Of a stretch of DNA of 64,000 bases, positions 1 through 7,922 are shown piece by piece. A model generated the notes under the pieces. The model did no database searches. It was given only the letters and a program-made list of their open reading frames with translations, and had not been told where the DNA came from. The position numbers and the translations under genes were made by a program. Within the stretch, counting starts at the first letter, position 1. Every line of letters starts with the position of its first letter. The stretch lies in NCBI GenBank assembly GCA_045576355.1, contig JAZNGG010000008.1:1-64000 (forward strand), read 5' to 3'. Source of the stretch: Liminaster sp045576355 (lineage in GTDB: Bacteria > Bacteroidota > Bacteroidia > Bacteroidales > UBA3663).

Positions 1-192
1 TTCCCCATGAGGTATGCCATAGAGCATATAGTTTTCTTCCGTATATTCGTCCTTCGGTTCTGTCTCCCCAAACGCGAAGTAATCACCGTACTCTTCGGGG
101 TTGCTTGCACCTATATTGCAGGTAGCCCACTTGACGCTCAACCCTAAATCTACAGCCTCGTGACCGTTAATGATAATCTTATTCTCTTCCAT
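1..192 (-). CDS. Partial protein with the Bacteroidales LGLSVKWATCNIGA motif (module copy A)
   Basis: Reading leftward from ATG at 192, the frame stays open to the window edge, so only the first 64 residues are visible and the C-terminus is missing. The stretch DLGLSVKWATCNIGAS followed by NPEEYGDYFAFGETEPK is a signature I know from many uncharacterised, mostly extracellular Bacteroidales proteins, where it starts a repeated surface domain. No signal peptide is present at this start. A second, decayed copy of the same N-terminus lies at 1164-1229. The function is unknown. Confidence 0.6.
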   Translation of the reverse strand, partial: MEENKIIINGHEAVDLGLSVKWATCNIGASNPEEYGDYFAFGETEPKDEYTEENYMLYGIPHGE

Positions 193-236
193 TTTACTGT
201 ATGTTTTATGATATAGAGTGTTATAATTAGTGAAAT

Positions 237-419
237 CTATCTCTCTGCTTTAATCTTCTTATATATATGAAGTTTCTCTACAAACCGACAATTAGCATCA
301 ATTACTCCTTGCAACCAAATATCATTCTCATCAGTAGTTTTGCCTCCACAATATTTATCGAGATAGTAATATTTACCATCAGGACTAATTTGCCATACTA
401 TCTTGGAAAACCCATTCAC
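237..419 (-). CDS. Small hypothetical protein, 60 residues (module copy A)
   Basis: A 60-residue frame with ATG at 419, ending 44 bases before the gene at 192. I do not recognise a family. Its second half (IWLQGVIDANCRFVEKLHIY) is matched by the small frame at 1287-1388 (RWLQRVIDTNCRFEKKLCIH), and the following 45-58 bases are alike too, so the pair of genes here is one copy of a duplicated module. Conservation of protein sequence between the copies is the best argument that it is or was coding. Confidence 0.45.
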   Translation of the reverse strand: MNGFSKIVWQISPDGKYYYLDKYCGGKTTDENDIWLQGVIDANCRFVEKLHIYKKIKAER

Positions 420-464
420 TCGAACTCATAAAAAGGGCTTAACTTGTGAAATCCAAGAATTTTA

Positions 465-1127
465 TCACCAAAAAAAACATTGATGTTCATGGAAGCTTTC
501 ATATGAACTATACACCAAATGATCGATTCTATTGTTGTCAGTATAAATCAAGTCTTCGTATCTTTCATCGCCTCCTCCATATACACAACATACTGCGTAT
601 AATTTTTGCTTCCCAATGCATCTAAGTTCAATCCAATCGTTATTCCCCAACTTATATTCATAACCCATTTGGGCTATATGAACCTTCTGCTCTTCAGAGA
701 TAGTTTTCATGAACGAGAAGTAGTTACCCAAAGATAAAATTTTAACTTTTACGATTGCTGAGCGTCCAGTATGTCTTTTTATTTTCAGCAATTTCAAAGT
801 TGCAAAAAACATTTCTTCAAAATCTTCAAATTCGTTCTCGGCAACAACAAACTCATCGCCGATTTTGCAACATAGTGGGAAATATACTATTGCATATCTA
901 ATATCGCCGACCTCGATACGCTGCTTGCCTTTACGATTTCGTATCCAGCGCATACAATTTAAATATGCGGCCGTCTCTGCGCCAATGAAATATCCAAACT
1001 TATCACTATGTAACATCAATGGATTACATTCAAATTTACCGCAGACATGGCATTTCAGCATAAGTACTCTCTTGAAATTTTTAATACCTTGCTTTCGGAG
1101 TTCTTTATGATATTTTTTCTTTTTCAC
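465..1127 (-). CDS. Hypothetical protein, 220 residues, CxxC near N-terminus
   Basis: A 220-residue frame opening at a GTG (1127). The N-terminus is very basic (KKKKYHKELRKQ) and is followed by LKCHVCGKFEC, a possible half zinc site; no membrane segment is visible. The reading frame continues upstream without interruption to the TGA that truncates the LGLSV remnant at 1164-1229, so this gene may use a start that was created when that remnant decayed, or may be the downstream part of a fused gene. I do not recognise a family. Confidence 0.5.
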   Translation of the reverse strand: MKKKKYHKELRKQGIKNFKRVLMLKCHVCGKFECNPLMLHSDKFGYFIGAETAAYLNCMRWIRNRKGKQRIEVGDIRYAIVYFPLCCKIGDEFVVAENEFEDFEEMFFATLKLLKIKRHTGRSAIVKVKILSLGNYFSFMKTISEEQKVHIAQMGYEYKLGNNDWIELRCIGKQKLYAVCCVYGGGDERYEDLIYTDNNRIDHLVYSSYESFHEHQCFFW

Positions 1128-1163
1128 AGGCTTAAATTTATTTGACTCAATATTACATATTAC

Positions 1164-1229
1164 TCATTTGACGCTCAGTCCCAAATTCACAGCTTCGTGG
1201 TCATTAATTATAATCTTTTTCTTTTCCAT
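1164..1229 (-). pseudogene. Truncated copy of the LGLSVKWATC protein (module copy B)
   Basis: From ATG at 1229 the frame gives MEKKKIIINDHEAVNLGLSV then K and a TGA. It matches the start of the gene at 1-192 (MEENKIIINGHEAVDLGLSV) almost residue for residue, and the stop sits exactly where copy A has the tryptophan codon TGG. Beyond the stop, similarity continues briefly (ICNI versus TCNI) and then fades. This is a nonsense-inactivated duplicate. Confidence 0.6.
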
Positions 1230-1286
1230 ATTACAACATACTTTGTTATATAGAGTAAGCCACCGCATATAATCTATCTATTTGAT

Positions 1287-1388
1287 TTAATTTTCTTTGA
1301 TATGTATGCATAATTTCTTCTCGAATCGACAATTAGTATCAATTACTCTTTGCAACCAACGATAAAGTTCTTTTCCGACCATAAGCAT
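1287..1388 (-). pseudogene. Shortened copy of the 60-residue gene (module copy B)
   Basis: A 33-residue frame (ATG 1388) whose RWLQRVIDTNCRFEKKL matches the second half of the small protein at 237-419. Its upstream part has been replaced by the 93-bp direct repeat that begins at 1391, so it lacks the first half of copy A. Spacing to the LGLSV remnant (58 bases) resembles that of copy A (44 bases). Confidence 0.45.
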
Positions 1389-1390
1389 TC

Positions 1391-1483
1391 TTTTCTCATA
1401 AAAGAGCAAAGCGAGCAACAAAATCTATCATCAGATCTTATTCTCGCTTTATAAACGTGAAAAAATTGTTATTCAATAGAGTA
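1391..1483. repeat. Direct repeat, left copy (about 93 bp)
   Basis: This stretch, beginning TTTTCTCATAAAAGAGC and ending ATTCAATAGAGTA, recurs at 3067-3160 with only a handful of substitutions. The two copies flank the AAA ATPase gene and its promoter. The left copy ends three bases short of the ATPase stop codon. Confidence 0.85.
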
Positions 1484-1485
1484 GA

Positions 1486-2619
1486 TTATTTCGCAAAATA
1501 CTCCGTCTTCAACCAGTAGGCATAAATCGGGTCTTGGAATGAAATTTCACCAGCCTTGTTATCCAAAATGTCATTTTTGATAAGCGCAGCCTTTGAGCGA
1601 GCTATTGAGGTTGTAGATGATATTTGGTAGCGGTGCATCACATCGGTAGAACTGATAGCCTTTTCGCCTGTAATAAGAGCTTTGAGATAGTTCAGCTGTT
1701 GCGTGGTCAATGTTTCGGTAATCGTTACAAACAACAAACTCAACTGCTCAACCAAAGCAGCGTGTGCCTCGCGTACTATCTCAACCGAACACTCATCCTT
1801 TGTTCTTAACCAAGATTGTTGTGCAAGCTGCTGTGCATAGTAAGGATGATTATCAACAAGCTCCACAATCAAGTTTGCAGCATCCTCATTAATCGCTTTG
1901 CCTGTATCAGCGAAACGACTATTAAAAAAATTCACAAGATAAGGTGTATCAATCTTATTGAGGAACATTAAGTTGCCAAATTTGTAGAAAGGTTTAGAAG
2001 AGTTTGTAAATACCTCCATCATCATATGGCGCTTGCTGCCGTACAAGCAGTAGGCAACACTCTGGTGCTGCTGCCAATGCGAGCGCAACTTTTTTTGGAA
2101 ATAGTCGGGATCGGTGAACTCTGCTATATTCTGGAACTCATCAACGCATATCACAATTTTAAGACCCTTCTTCTGTGCGATTTTCTCGGCAAGGTCAAGC
2201 ACCTCATCGGGGTTCTGTTTTACAGTCTCCCAATCAAAATCGATTGAAACCTCATTGGTTGGGTCGCTGCCAATCGAAATCTTTGGCACAAGGTGCGAGA
2301 AGAAGCTCCTTGCACACTCTACAGCCTCTTCCCATTTGCTTGATGTCGCAGCGATAACCTTCTGGGCAAGCAATGAATAGAAGTGTTCTTCATTACGCAC
2401 ATTAAACAAGTCGATGTGACAGATACGCAACTTACTATCCTGCTCCATCGCCAACATTGCAGCCTTATTCACAAGTGAGCTCTTACCCCAGCGACGGGGC
2501 GAGATAATAATTGTATTGATTAGTGAAGTGAAGTTCTGAACCAAATAGGCAGTTTCCAATTCTCGGTCTGTAAAATTCTTCTCTGTTGCAATCTTACCAA
2601 AGATAAAAGGAGTTTCCAT
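1486..2619 (-). CDS. AAA-family ATPase (AAA_14/ATPase_2-like, Bacteroidales type)
   Basis: A 377-residue ATP-binding protein of the large Bacteroidetes family of stand-alone ATPases related to archaeal ATPase_2. Visible are the family opening METPFIFGKIA, a Walker A loop SPRRWGKSS at about 40-48, a Walker B IVICVDEF at about 155-162, a sensor-like LYGSKRH, and a C-terminal winged-helix-like part (ISSTDVMHRYQIS). I chose ATG 2619: a longer frame from a TTG near 2658 runs through the promoter -7 box at 2645-2652, so it cannot be the start; ATG 2628 remains possible. The gene has its own promoter and sits between two direct repeats, which suggests that it moves or was inserted as a cassette. The biological role of the family is unsettled. 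Confidence 0.85.
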   Translation of the reverse strand: METPFIFGKIATEKNFTDRELETAYLVQNFTSLINTIIISPRRWGKSSLVNKAAMLAMEQDSKLRICHIDLFNVRNEEHFYSLLAQKVIAATSSKWEEAVECARSFFSHLVPKISIGSDPTNEVSIDFDWETVKQNPDEVLDLAEKIAQKKGLKIVICVDEFQNIAEFTDPDYFQKKLRSHWQQHQSVAYCLYGSKRHMMMEVFTNSSKPFYKFGNLMFLNKIDTPYLVNFFNSRFADTGKAINEDAANLIVELVDNHPYYAQQLAQQSWLRTKDECSVEIVREAHAALVEQLSLLFVTITETLTTQQLNYLKALITGEKAISSTDVMHRYQISSTTSIARSKAALIKNDILDNKAGEISFQDPIYAYWLKTEYFAK

Positions 2620-2644
2620 AATCCACATTTTAATTATTTCACCG

Positions 2645-2676
2645 CAAATATAGTACAAAATATGTAACTACACAAA
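2645..2676 (-). promoter_or_regulatory. Bacteroidetes-type promoter of the AAA ATPase
   Basis: On the minus strand the sequence has TTTG (2676-2673), a 20-base spacer, then TATATTTG (2652-2645), a full match to the TTTG / TAnnTTTG consensus of the primary sigma factor in Bacteroidetes. Transcription would start near 2638, about 10-20 bases before the ATG codons at 2628 and 2619. Confidence 0.6.
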
Positions 2677-3066
2677 TTGTTATAACAAAAAGTGTATATA
2701 CAAATTATGTAACATTAGAAAATCACTTTTATCCTCTAATGGTAAGGCACGTCGCTACCGCAAAGCCTCTCTTTCTCACTGTGAATTTATGACCACTTTG
2801 ATAGTGTTTCAATTCGGCTCATTCCGTAACTTCAAGCATTACTATTTATTCTTTATTATTGCTGTCTGGTAAAAAATAAATTTGACAAAATATGTGTCCG
2901 CAGTGCTGATAAATAGCCATTGTGGACACATTTTCCAAAAAGTAAGCCCCCTTCCATACTTCATATCTTTCTTTTTTAAGCGGACAGCCGTTCTTGATAA
3001 CGAAATAAAGCTATATAATTTAACTATTTACTCAATAGTCAGCGGTTAATGGCTTCCAATAGCAAA
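2677..3066. other. Gene-free stretch with one imperfect palindrome
   Basis: I see no gene here on either strand. The only structure is an inverted repeat with 11-base arms and one mismatch, ATGTGTCCGCA (2892-2902) and TGTGGACACAT (2921-2931), around an 18-base loop. No T-run follows on either side, so it is more like a protein-binding or remnant recombination site than a terminator. Confidence 0.4.
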
Positions 3067-3160
3067 TTTTCTCATAAAAGAGCAAAGCGAGAAACAAAAT
3101 CTATCATCAGATCTTATTACTCACTTTATAACCGTGAATAAATTGTTATTCAATAGAGTA
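3067..3160. repeat. Direct repeat, right copy (about 94 bp)
   Basis: Near-identical to 1391-1483. This copy runs into the last codons of the YbjN-like gene (3146-3160), so it probably represents the original location: the end of that gene plus its 3' flank. The left copy then arose when the ATPase cassette was inserted or duplicated. Confidence 0.85.
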
Positions 3161-4027
3161 TAGCAAAGAATATATGTCCTTCTCTATCATGGATATTGCC
3201 TCCAATCGTCCTAACAAACTATCACTATCATTATCAGAATCTGTTCTTTTGTATAGAGCAAGGTATCTAAGTTTTCGGAGTACATCTCGCTCAACATCAT
3301 CAGCTACATTATATGCCTCCTGCATTATCATCAACAACGGTGTTTGTTCGTTAAGGAGCTGCTGCGCTCGTTCCTGTGAAATCCTATTCTCAATGATATG
3401 TATAGCGAGCATCAGCAAACGGCCATAATAGCGAGAGGAAGTTACACCGTCAGACTTGTCTTGTAAAACACAATAACCATCCTGCATTTGGATATTTGCC
3501 TGACCACCTTCTATTTGTGCATTGCTTATCATCGCTTTTTCCAGTTCGTCATAGGTGGCATATCCCATTATGGCACATACCAACGAACGGAAATTATCAT
3601 TATCCATCACATCAATCGTGTGAATCATCAAATCTTTTATTTCATCGGTTGAAGGAGTGTTTTCAAACTCACAATCAGTGAAGGAAAATATAGAATATTC
3701 ATCCTCGTTTTCTTGGATGGTGATTTCGGATTTATACTGATTGTTCTCGTTCAGACGGTTTAACTCATGTGGTATTAGACCGGCAATATGCTTTGGTACA
3801 GGCACTGGAAATGGAGCATAGATGAAGAGTTTATTCGGATTCTCTTCATCACATTTCAATATGGTTTTGAAACTGCAATGTACTCCATCAATTACCGTCA
3901 AAAACACATTCTTGTCGGGGCATTGTGGTGAAATACCAGCCTCATCGAACATTTGTTGAACGATGTCTGTCACTTTAGTTCTAACTTCTAAATGCGACTT
4001 CTCCCTAAATCTGTCAAATAGTCCCAT
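3146..4027 (-). CDS. YbjN-like domain protein, 293 residues
   Basis: The first 150 residues fit the YbjN / type III chaperone-like fold: an amphipathic helix, then alternating strands (VFLTVIDGVHCSFKTIL, LFIYAPFPVPVPKHI), an HELNRLNENNQYKSEITI helix-strand unit and a long helix with ITIQENEDEYSIFSF before it. The remaining half is helical and charged, with no recognisable motif and no membrane segment. Its ATG shares one base with the stop of the upstream RyR gene (TAATG), which points to translational coupling. It is the last gene of the leftward run. YbjN-type domains usually act as small chaperones or adaptors; here the partner could be the RyR protein. The family call is moderately sure, the role is a guess. 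Confidence 0.6.
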   Translation of the reverse strand: MGLFDRFREKSHLEVRTKVTDIVQQMFDEAGISPQCPDKNVFLTVIDGVHCSFKTILKCDEENPNKLFIYAPFPVPVPKHIAGLIPHELNRLNENNQYKSEITIQENEDEYSIFSFTDCEFENTPSTDEIKDLMIHTIDVMDNDNFRSLVCAIMGYATYDELEKAMISNAQIEGGQANIQMQDGYCVLQDKSDGVTSSRYYGRLLMLAIHIIENRISQERAQQLLNEQTPLLMIMQEAYNVADDVERDVLRKLRYLALYKRTDSDNDSDSLLGRLEAISMIEKDIYSLLYSIE

Positions 4028-4317
4028 TACTCTTTACTTATTTTAAATCCCAATTTGCTTATTAGTTTCAATGTCCCCAGAGCTGTATCACGATCGTATG
4101 CTTTCTCAACCTCAGGGAGTTCTTCATAAGGAACTAAACAAGGGTGCTGCTTCAGGATATCATTGCGCTCCTCTCCATAGCTCCAACCTTGCTCAATACG
4201 ACTCCGTGCCCACACTTCGTGAACATTCTTTGCCATTTGCTCTATCAATACATTCAATTCCTCAGGCAACTGAATATCACTTGTATCCATTGGTTGTGGT
4301 ACATAATTCTTTTTCAT
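4027..4317 (-). CDS. Stand-alone RyR domain protein, 96 residues
   Basis: Nearly the whole protein is one RyR domain (the ryanodine-receptor repeat, Pfam RyR). The family landmarks are all visible: YVPQPMDTSDIQLPEEL, the helix LIEQMAKNVHEVWARSRI, GWSYGEERND, LVPYEELPEVEKAYDR and the closing TLKLISKLGFKI. Prokaryotic RyR domains have been proposed to be ligand, probably nucleotide, sensors in conflict and signalling systems. The gene follows the triple-TIR gene by 26 bases and overlaps the YbjN-like gene by one base. Two further RyR domains in the same run occur in the fusion at 9170-10309 and, more divergent, in the channel-like protein at 11585-13606. Confidence 0.88.
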   Translation of the reverse strand: MKKNYVPQPMDTSDIQLPEELNVLIEQMAKNVHEVWARSRIEQGWSYGEERNDILKQHPCLVPYEELPEVEKAYDRDTALGTLKLISKLGFKISKE

Positions 4318-4343
4318 TGTTCTTTGCGTTTAATTAAAATATT

Positions 4344-5585
4344 CTAATTATAATTATTGCGAGGAATTATGTTCAATATTTTTCTTCTATATGGTCGAAG
4401 AACTCGATGTATTATTGCCAATAATTCACAATCATCATTGTAATAAAAGACATTGATATCTCTAAACATAAAAGGAGGTGTATGTCGTTGGTTCTTAGCA
4501 ACAAGGTAAAGGTCACAACCAGCTCCTCTTGCAATTCCTGCTTCAATACAGGTATTAAAACATTCATCGGTTATATCTGCAATCATTACATAAGACGAAC
4601 GAATCCTATTAACAATCTGACTCTGCAAATTTCCTAAATTTATATCCTCTCCAAATACACAAGGAGTTGCAGTTACAATCCCTGATAAATTTCTAATTAA
4701 AAAATTTATAAAGTTTCTTTCCGGATCTAATTTAGTCGCATAAAATACATGTGTCATTTTGGGGGATTTTGTATCCAATGTGATTAAAGCATTTTTTAGA
4801 AAACTATCAGTTATATCTTTGGGATTATCGAACCGAAAGATGGGATATGGAATTTTTTGTAAACCATCAACCCTGTTGTCCGCAATAATTAAGCCAGGCA
4901 ATCCACAACTAATTGCTTGATGAACTTCATCAAGGATATATTTTGATGTTATTGTAGCTTCTCTATATGGCAAAATTCCTACAAAAGCACCGCAAGTCAT
5001 CATTATCCTTTTTATTCTATTCACTCCATCATATGAAAACTGATCTACGGCATCTCCTATCAATCTGTAATTACCTTTTGAGAGATTGCTAAAGACAGCC
5101 TCTACAATATCTTGCTCTTCCTCTCTCCATGGATAACTCACATAAATATCTTTTACTTTTCTGCAATTTTCGGTTGTACCATAAACAGCGGAAAGAATTC
5201 TAAAAAAGCAAAAAGAATTTATTCCCTCTCGACAATCTATCCATGTATAGTTATTATAAAAACCAGGGATAGTACAGTCATCAATAACAATCGGAATGAT
5301 TTTTAACTGTTTTGCATAGTATAATTCTTTAGCATAATTATACTCTTCTGCCACCCAATTTGATTGTACAGAATTATTTGATAATATAACAATAAGAGTT
5401 TCGCAATTTGATATATATACAGGTAATTCAGATGTGATGGAAGCATTAGCTAACATTGAATTCTCTGCATACCAAACAGTCAATCCTGCCTTAATAAAAA
5501 GAGAATACAATTTATCTGTAAAGTGATTATCTTTTGAAGAATGACTGAGAAATATATTGTATTTTTTTCTTGTTTTCATATTCAT
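4344..5585 (-). CDS. Protein with three tandem TIR/NDT-like domains
   Basis: 413 residues. Domain 1 (about 8-130) is a clear TIR domain: YNIFLSHSSKDN, then SNNSVQSNWVAEEYNYA, where E80 or E81 is placed like the catalytic glutamate of NAD-cleaving TIRs. Domain 2 (about 145-270) starts KDIYVSYPWREEEQDIVEAV and looks like a degenerate TIR. Domain 3 (about 275-405), MTHVFYATKLDPERNF ... ADITDECFNTCIEAGIARG, resembles the nucleoside-deoxyribosyltransferase-like relatives of TIR; its N-x-x-x-E-x-G-I-A motif is the typical one. No membrane segment is seen. A nucleotide-modifying or NAD-consuming role is likely for domain 1 at least; the roles of the other two are inferred from fold only. An alternative ATG lies two codons downstream of the first. 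Confidence 0.8.
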   Translation of the reverse strand: MNMKTRKKYNIFLSHSSKDNHFTDKLYSLFIKAGLTVWYAENSMLANASITSELPVYISNCETLIVILSNNSVQSNWVAEEYNYAKELYYAKQLKIIPIVIDDCTIPGFYNNYTWIDCREGINSFCFFRILSAVYGTTENCRKVKDIYVSYPWREEEQDIVEAVFSNLSKGNYRLIGDAVDQFSYDGVNRIKRIMMTCGAFVGILPYREATITSKYILDEVHQAISCGLPGLIIADNRVDGLQKIPYPIFRFDNPKDITDSFLKNALITLDTKSPKMTHVFYATKLDPERNFINFLIRNLSGIVTATPCVFGEDINLGNLQSQIVNRIRSSYVMIADITDECFNTCIEAGIARGAGCDLYLVAKNQRHTPPFMFRDINVFYYNDDCELLAIIHRVLRPYRRKILNIIPRNNYN

Positions 5586-5606
5586 GTCTTTGTTGATAAA
5601 TTTTTT

Positions 5607-6035
5607 CTACACCTCCTCTATAAAGTCATGTTTCATACAAAGTAATAATTCGCGAGTGTATTCTTCCAATAATCCTTTGTAATATGTGACGTCTTTATGA
5701 TTAGTTTGGGTAATACGTTCCCATAAGGTGCGTTGCATAGCATTACGATATGCTAAGGCTACTCCTTCACGATCATCTTCGGTAAGCAAATCTCTAATGT
5801 GCTTTTTATCAAGGAGTTCGTTAATTGAACGATTGTCTCCTGGAGCGATTTCAAGCCACAGATTACTTAAAAAATCACGATATTCTGCCTCAATCCTTAA
5901 TGGTAATTCTATATCATAGTTACCAATAGTCTCTGGACATTCAACGGATGCTTCTTTAACTAGATTCCCAAAATATCTTTTTAAAAGCATTTCTGCTTTG
6001 TTTAAACAAATAATTTCAATATCTTTTCGATTCAT
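5607..6035 (-). CDS. Hypothetical protein, 142 residues
   Basis: I do not recognise this protein. It is acidic and probably all-helical, with no signal peptide, membrane segment or cysteine motif. It lies 21 bases before the triple-TIR gene and three bases after the zinc-ribbon gene, so it is almost certainly co-transcribed with them and belongs to the same locus. The N-terminal MNRKDIEIICLNKAEMLLKR suggests a helix that could pack against a partner. Confidence 0.7.
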   Translation of the reverse strand: MNRKDIEIICLNKAEMLLKRYFGNLVKEASVECPETIGNYDIELPLRIEAEYRDFLSNLWLEIAPGDNRSINELLDKKHIRDLLTEDDREGVALAYRNAMQRTLWERITQTNHKDVTYYKGLLEEYTRELLLCMKHDFIEEV

Positions 6036-6038
6036 AAC

Positions 6039-6545
6039 TTATAGAGGTTTGCCACATCCACAACAGAAATTGGCAGATTGTACATTTTGTGTTCCACAAC
6101 TGGTACAGTATTTACTACTATTTCGAGTTGTTATGCTTGATCCATTGTTGTTATTCATATAAACCACATCCTTGGCAATATCCAAAGCCTTATCATCAAG
6201 TTGCGCTTGTTCAACCATACTCCAAATTTGGGTTATTATTATAGGCCAAAAGAATAACATTGATATCGCTGTCGGAATAACCTGTTGCCCCCAAATGCCA
6301 ATTCCTGCCTCAAAAATAATATTCCTGCCTTGAGGAAGTAGGGTAACTTTCAATGCCGTCTTCATACCCAATATAGCCTTAAACACACCGCCCTTTGTGA
6401 TAGAAATGTCGTAACCGCCACTGCTTAATGCATCCATGGTTACTTCATATCCTCCGTTCTGAAACTCTTCCTCAATACGATTTGCGATAGCAGGTATCAA
6501 TGAAGCGGATCCATATAATGTTTTCTTAGTGTTAAAAGATCCCAT
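6039..6545 (-). CDS. Membrane-associated protein with C-terminal zinc ribbon, 168 residues
   Basis: The N-terminal two thirds form strands and a helix (ANRIEEEFQNGGYEVTMDAL, GYDISITKGG) followed by a hydrophobic stretch at about 103-123 (VIPTAISMLFFWPIIITQIW), probably one membrane-inserted hairpin or segment. The C-terminus is a zinc ribbon: CTSCGTQ ... CCGCGKPL. Similar short zinc-ribbon tails end the M48 protease and the C39-like/RyR fusion of the same run. The gene lies 5 bases after the 85-residue gene and 3 before the 142-residue gene. No enzymatic motif is seen; a role as membrane adaptor is a guess. Confidence 0.7.
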   Translation of the reverse strand: MGSFNTKKTLYGSASLIPAIANRIEEEFQNGGYEVTMDALSSGGYDISITKGGVFKAILGMKTALKVTLLPQGRNIIFEAGIGIWGQQVIPTAISMLFFWPIIITQIWSMVEQAQLDDKALDIAKDVVYMNNNNGSSITTRNSSKYCTSCGTQNVQSANFCCGCGKPL

Positions 6546-6550
6546 AGATT

Positions 6551-6808
6551 TTAACGATTAATATTTTGAATTGAATGAAAGTTATAGACAGCAAATAAAA
6601 CACTTGACTCAGCTAGTAAACTCTTAATTTCGGCAAGTTGCTCTTCACTATATTTTGACTCCATTTCTTGAAGGATTTTCACAACTTTTTCCGCTTGAAC
6701 CATGATTTCCTCTTCAGTTATTATTCCGTCTTCCATAATATTTTGGAAAGAAGGATTATTGGCAACCATTTCGTCAATATTCAAGATTCCTTTATCGTTG
6801 AAAAACAT
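6551..6808 (-). CDS. Small hypothetical protein, 85 residues
   Basis: A short acidic helical protein starting MFFNDKGILNIDEMVANN, with MEDGIITEEEIMVQAEKV in the middle, which looks like a loop and helix of EF-hand-like spacing, and a hydrophobic helix LAESSVLFAVYNF near the end. I know similar small proteins next to M48 proteases in Bacteroidales but no function for them. It lies 19 bases after the M48 gene and 5 before the zinc-ribbon gene. Confidence 0.7.
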   Translation of the reverse strand: MFFNDKGILNIDEMVANNPSFQNIMEDGIITEEEIMVQAEKVVKILQEMESKYSEEQLAEIKSLLAESSVLFAVYNFHSIQNINR

Positions 6809-6827
6809 AACTTAGTATTTTTTTGAT

Positions 6828-7706
6828 TTATAATTTCGTTCCGCAATGTTTACAATAAGACCATTCCTCTGAAACGGCCTTTTTACATTGATGACATTTC
6901 TTTCCAGTTACTTCCTCTTTTAGATTCTGCACCAGATTCTTATATTGAGCACTTTGTCCCCATTTTAGGATTTCACGGACACGTACAGCGCTGAATGGAT
7001 GCGTCATCTTAAGGGTAACAGCCAATTGCAGTGCTTTATTCCATAGTCCATCTTTTTTGATTTCGTCGTATTTATCAGCCTGATTTGCCCATTCTTGCAT
7101 ATTTATTTCACGTGTAATCGACTTTGGTCCTCCTGACAATCGAGCCATAGTGCGGGCGACAACCTCCGGAGATGTTATAATACTACCACATCTGTCACAT
7201 GATAGCTCCGCTTTACGACACCAATAAAGTAGAGCATATTCCACAGGCTTGGCAAGAGATCCTAAAATGCCAAGTGCATCAAGTCCCATTGTTAGATAAG
7301 TTGCCACCATCTTATAGACCACATGATGACATATTATGTGCCCACATTCATGCGCTAAAATTGCATCCAGTTCTTCGTCATCCATCATTTCTACGAGTCC
7401 GGACGTAACTACGATAAACACTCGCGTATCTCCCGATGTGTATGCATTAGGCATCGGATCCATTTCCAAATAAAATTCTGGTTCTTTGATGCCCAGGCGT
7501 TCACAAATAGGCGGAAGATGATTATATAATTTAGGGAGTTGTGTTGCAGACAATCGGATAGTCGATGCCATATTTAGCCCATATTGCAATTTCTCATATC
7601 CTAATTCGAGAACTTTTCTAGCAATAGTAGGAAATCCCGGTATGCTTTCCAACTGACGCAATGCTGCTGCGTCTTCTGGATGAATAAATTCTGCTGGGTT
7701 AATCAT
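6828..7706 (-). CDS. M48-family metalloprotease with C-terminal zinc ribbon
   Basis: 292 residues. The zinc-protease signature LAHECGHIICHH is at about 118-128 (H119, E120, H123), preceded by the typical LVEMMDDEELDAI helix, and the third ligand is probably E167 in KAELSCDRCG. These are M48 (HtpX/Oma1-like) hallmarks. Around 131-155 there is a hydrophobic helix (MVATYLTMGLDALGILGSLA), but there is no signal peptide, so the enzyme probably faces the cytoplasm. The tail is a zinc ribbon, CHQCKKAV ... CKHCGTKL (271-292). It sits between the TIR-membrane gene and two small genes. In this setting a regulated protease acting on a partner or on the anti-sigma protein is plausible but not shown. Confidence 0.88.
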   Translation of the reverse strand: MINPAEFIHPEDAAALRQLESIPGFPTIARKVLELGYEKLQYGLNMASTIRLSATQLPKLYNHLPPICERLGIKEPEFYLEMDPMPNAYTSGDTRVFIVVTSGLVEMMDDEELDAILAHECGHIICHHVVYKMVATYLTMGLDALGILGSLAKPVEYALLYWCRKAELSCDRCGSIITSPEVVARTMARLSGGPKSITREINMQEWANQADKYDEIKKDGLWNKALQLAVTLKMTHPFSAVRVREILKWGQSAQYKNLVQNLKEEVTGKKCHQCKKAVSEEWSYCKHCGTKL

Positions 7707-7712
7707 AGATAT

Positions 7713-7871
7713 CTATTTTACATATTGTTTTCTTTTTCCTCGAAGATATGATGTGCTTCTCCAAATTTCATTTACAAGATTAATCTTGGATCTATTAGTA
7801 AAGGCATAGATGGTTACACCATCACTAACATACCATACTTGATTTATTGACTTTATAATAACAGTGTACCC
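7713..7871 (-). pseudogene. Short open frame without a start, possible gene remnant
   Basis: In the 216-base gap between the TIR-membrane gene and the M48 gene, one minus-strand frame is open for about 52 codons and reads like protein (INQVWYVSDGVTIYAFTNRS, then KINLVNEIW). It has no ATG or GTG and ends at a TAG just before the M48 start. I take it as the end of a lost gene; it could also be chance. Confidence 0.25.
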
Positions 7872-7922
7872 AAGCGTTTAGAAAAAGAATGCCACATATT
7901 TGAAATACATAATACATGAATA

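Noticed and set aside
2620..2658. N-terminal extension of the AAA ATPase from a TTG codon
   Set aside because: It would be translated from sequence upstream of and including the promoter -7 box at 2645-2652; ATG codons follow at the right distance.
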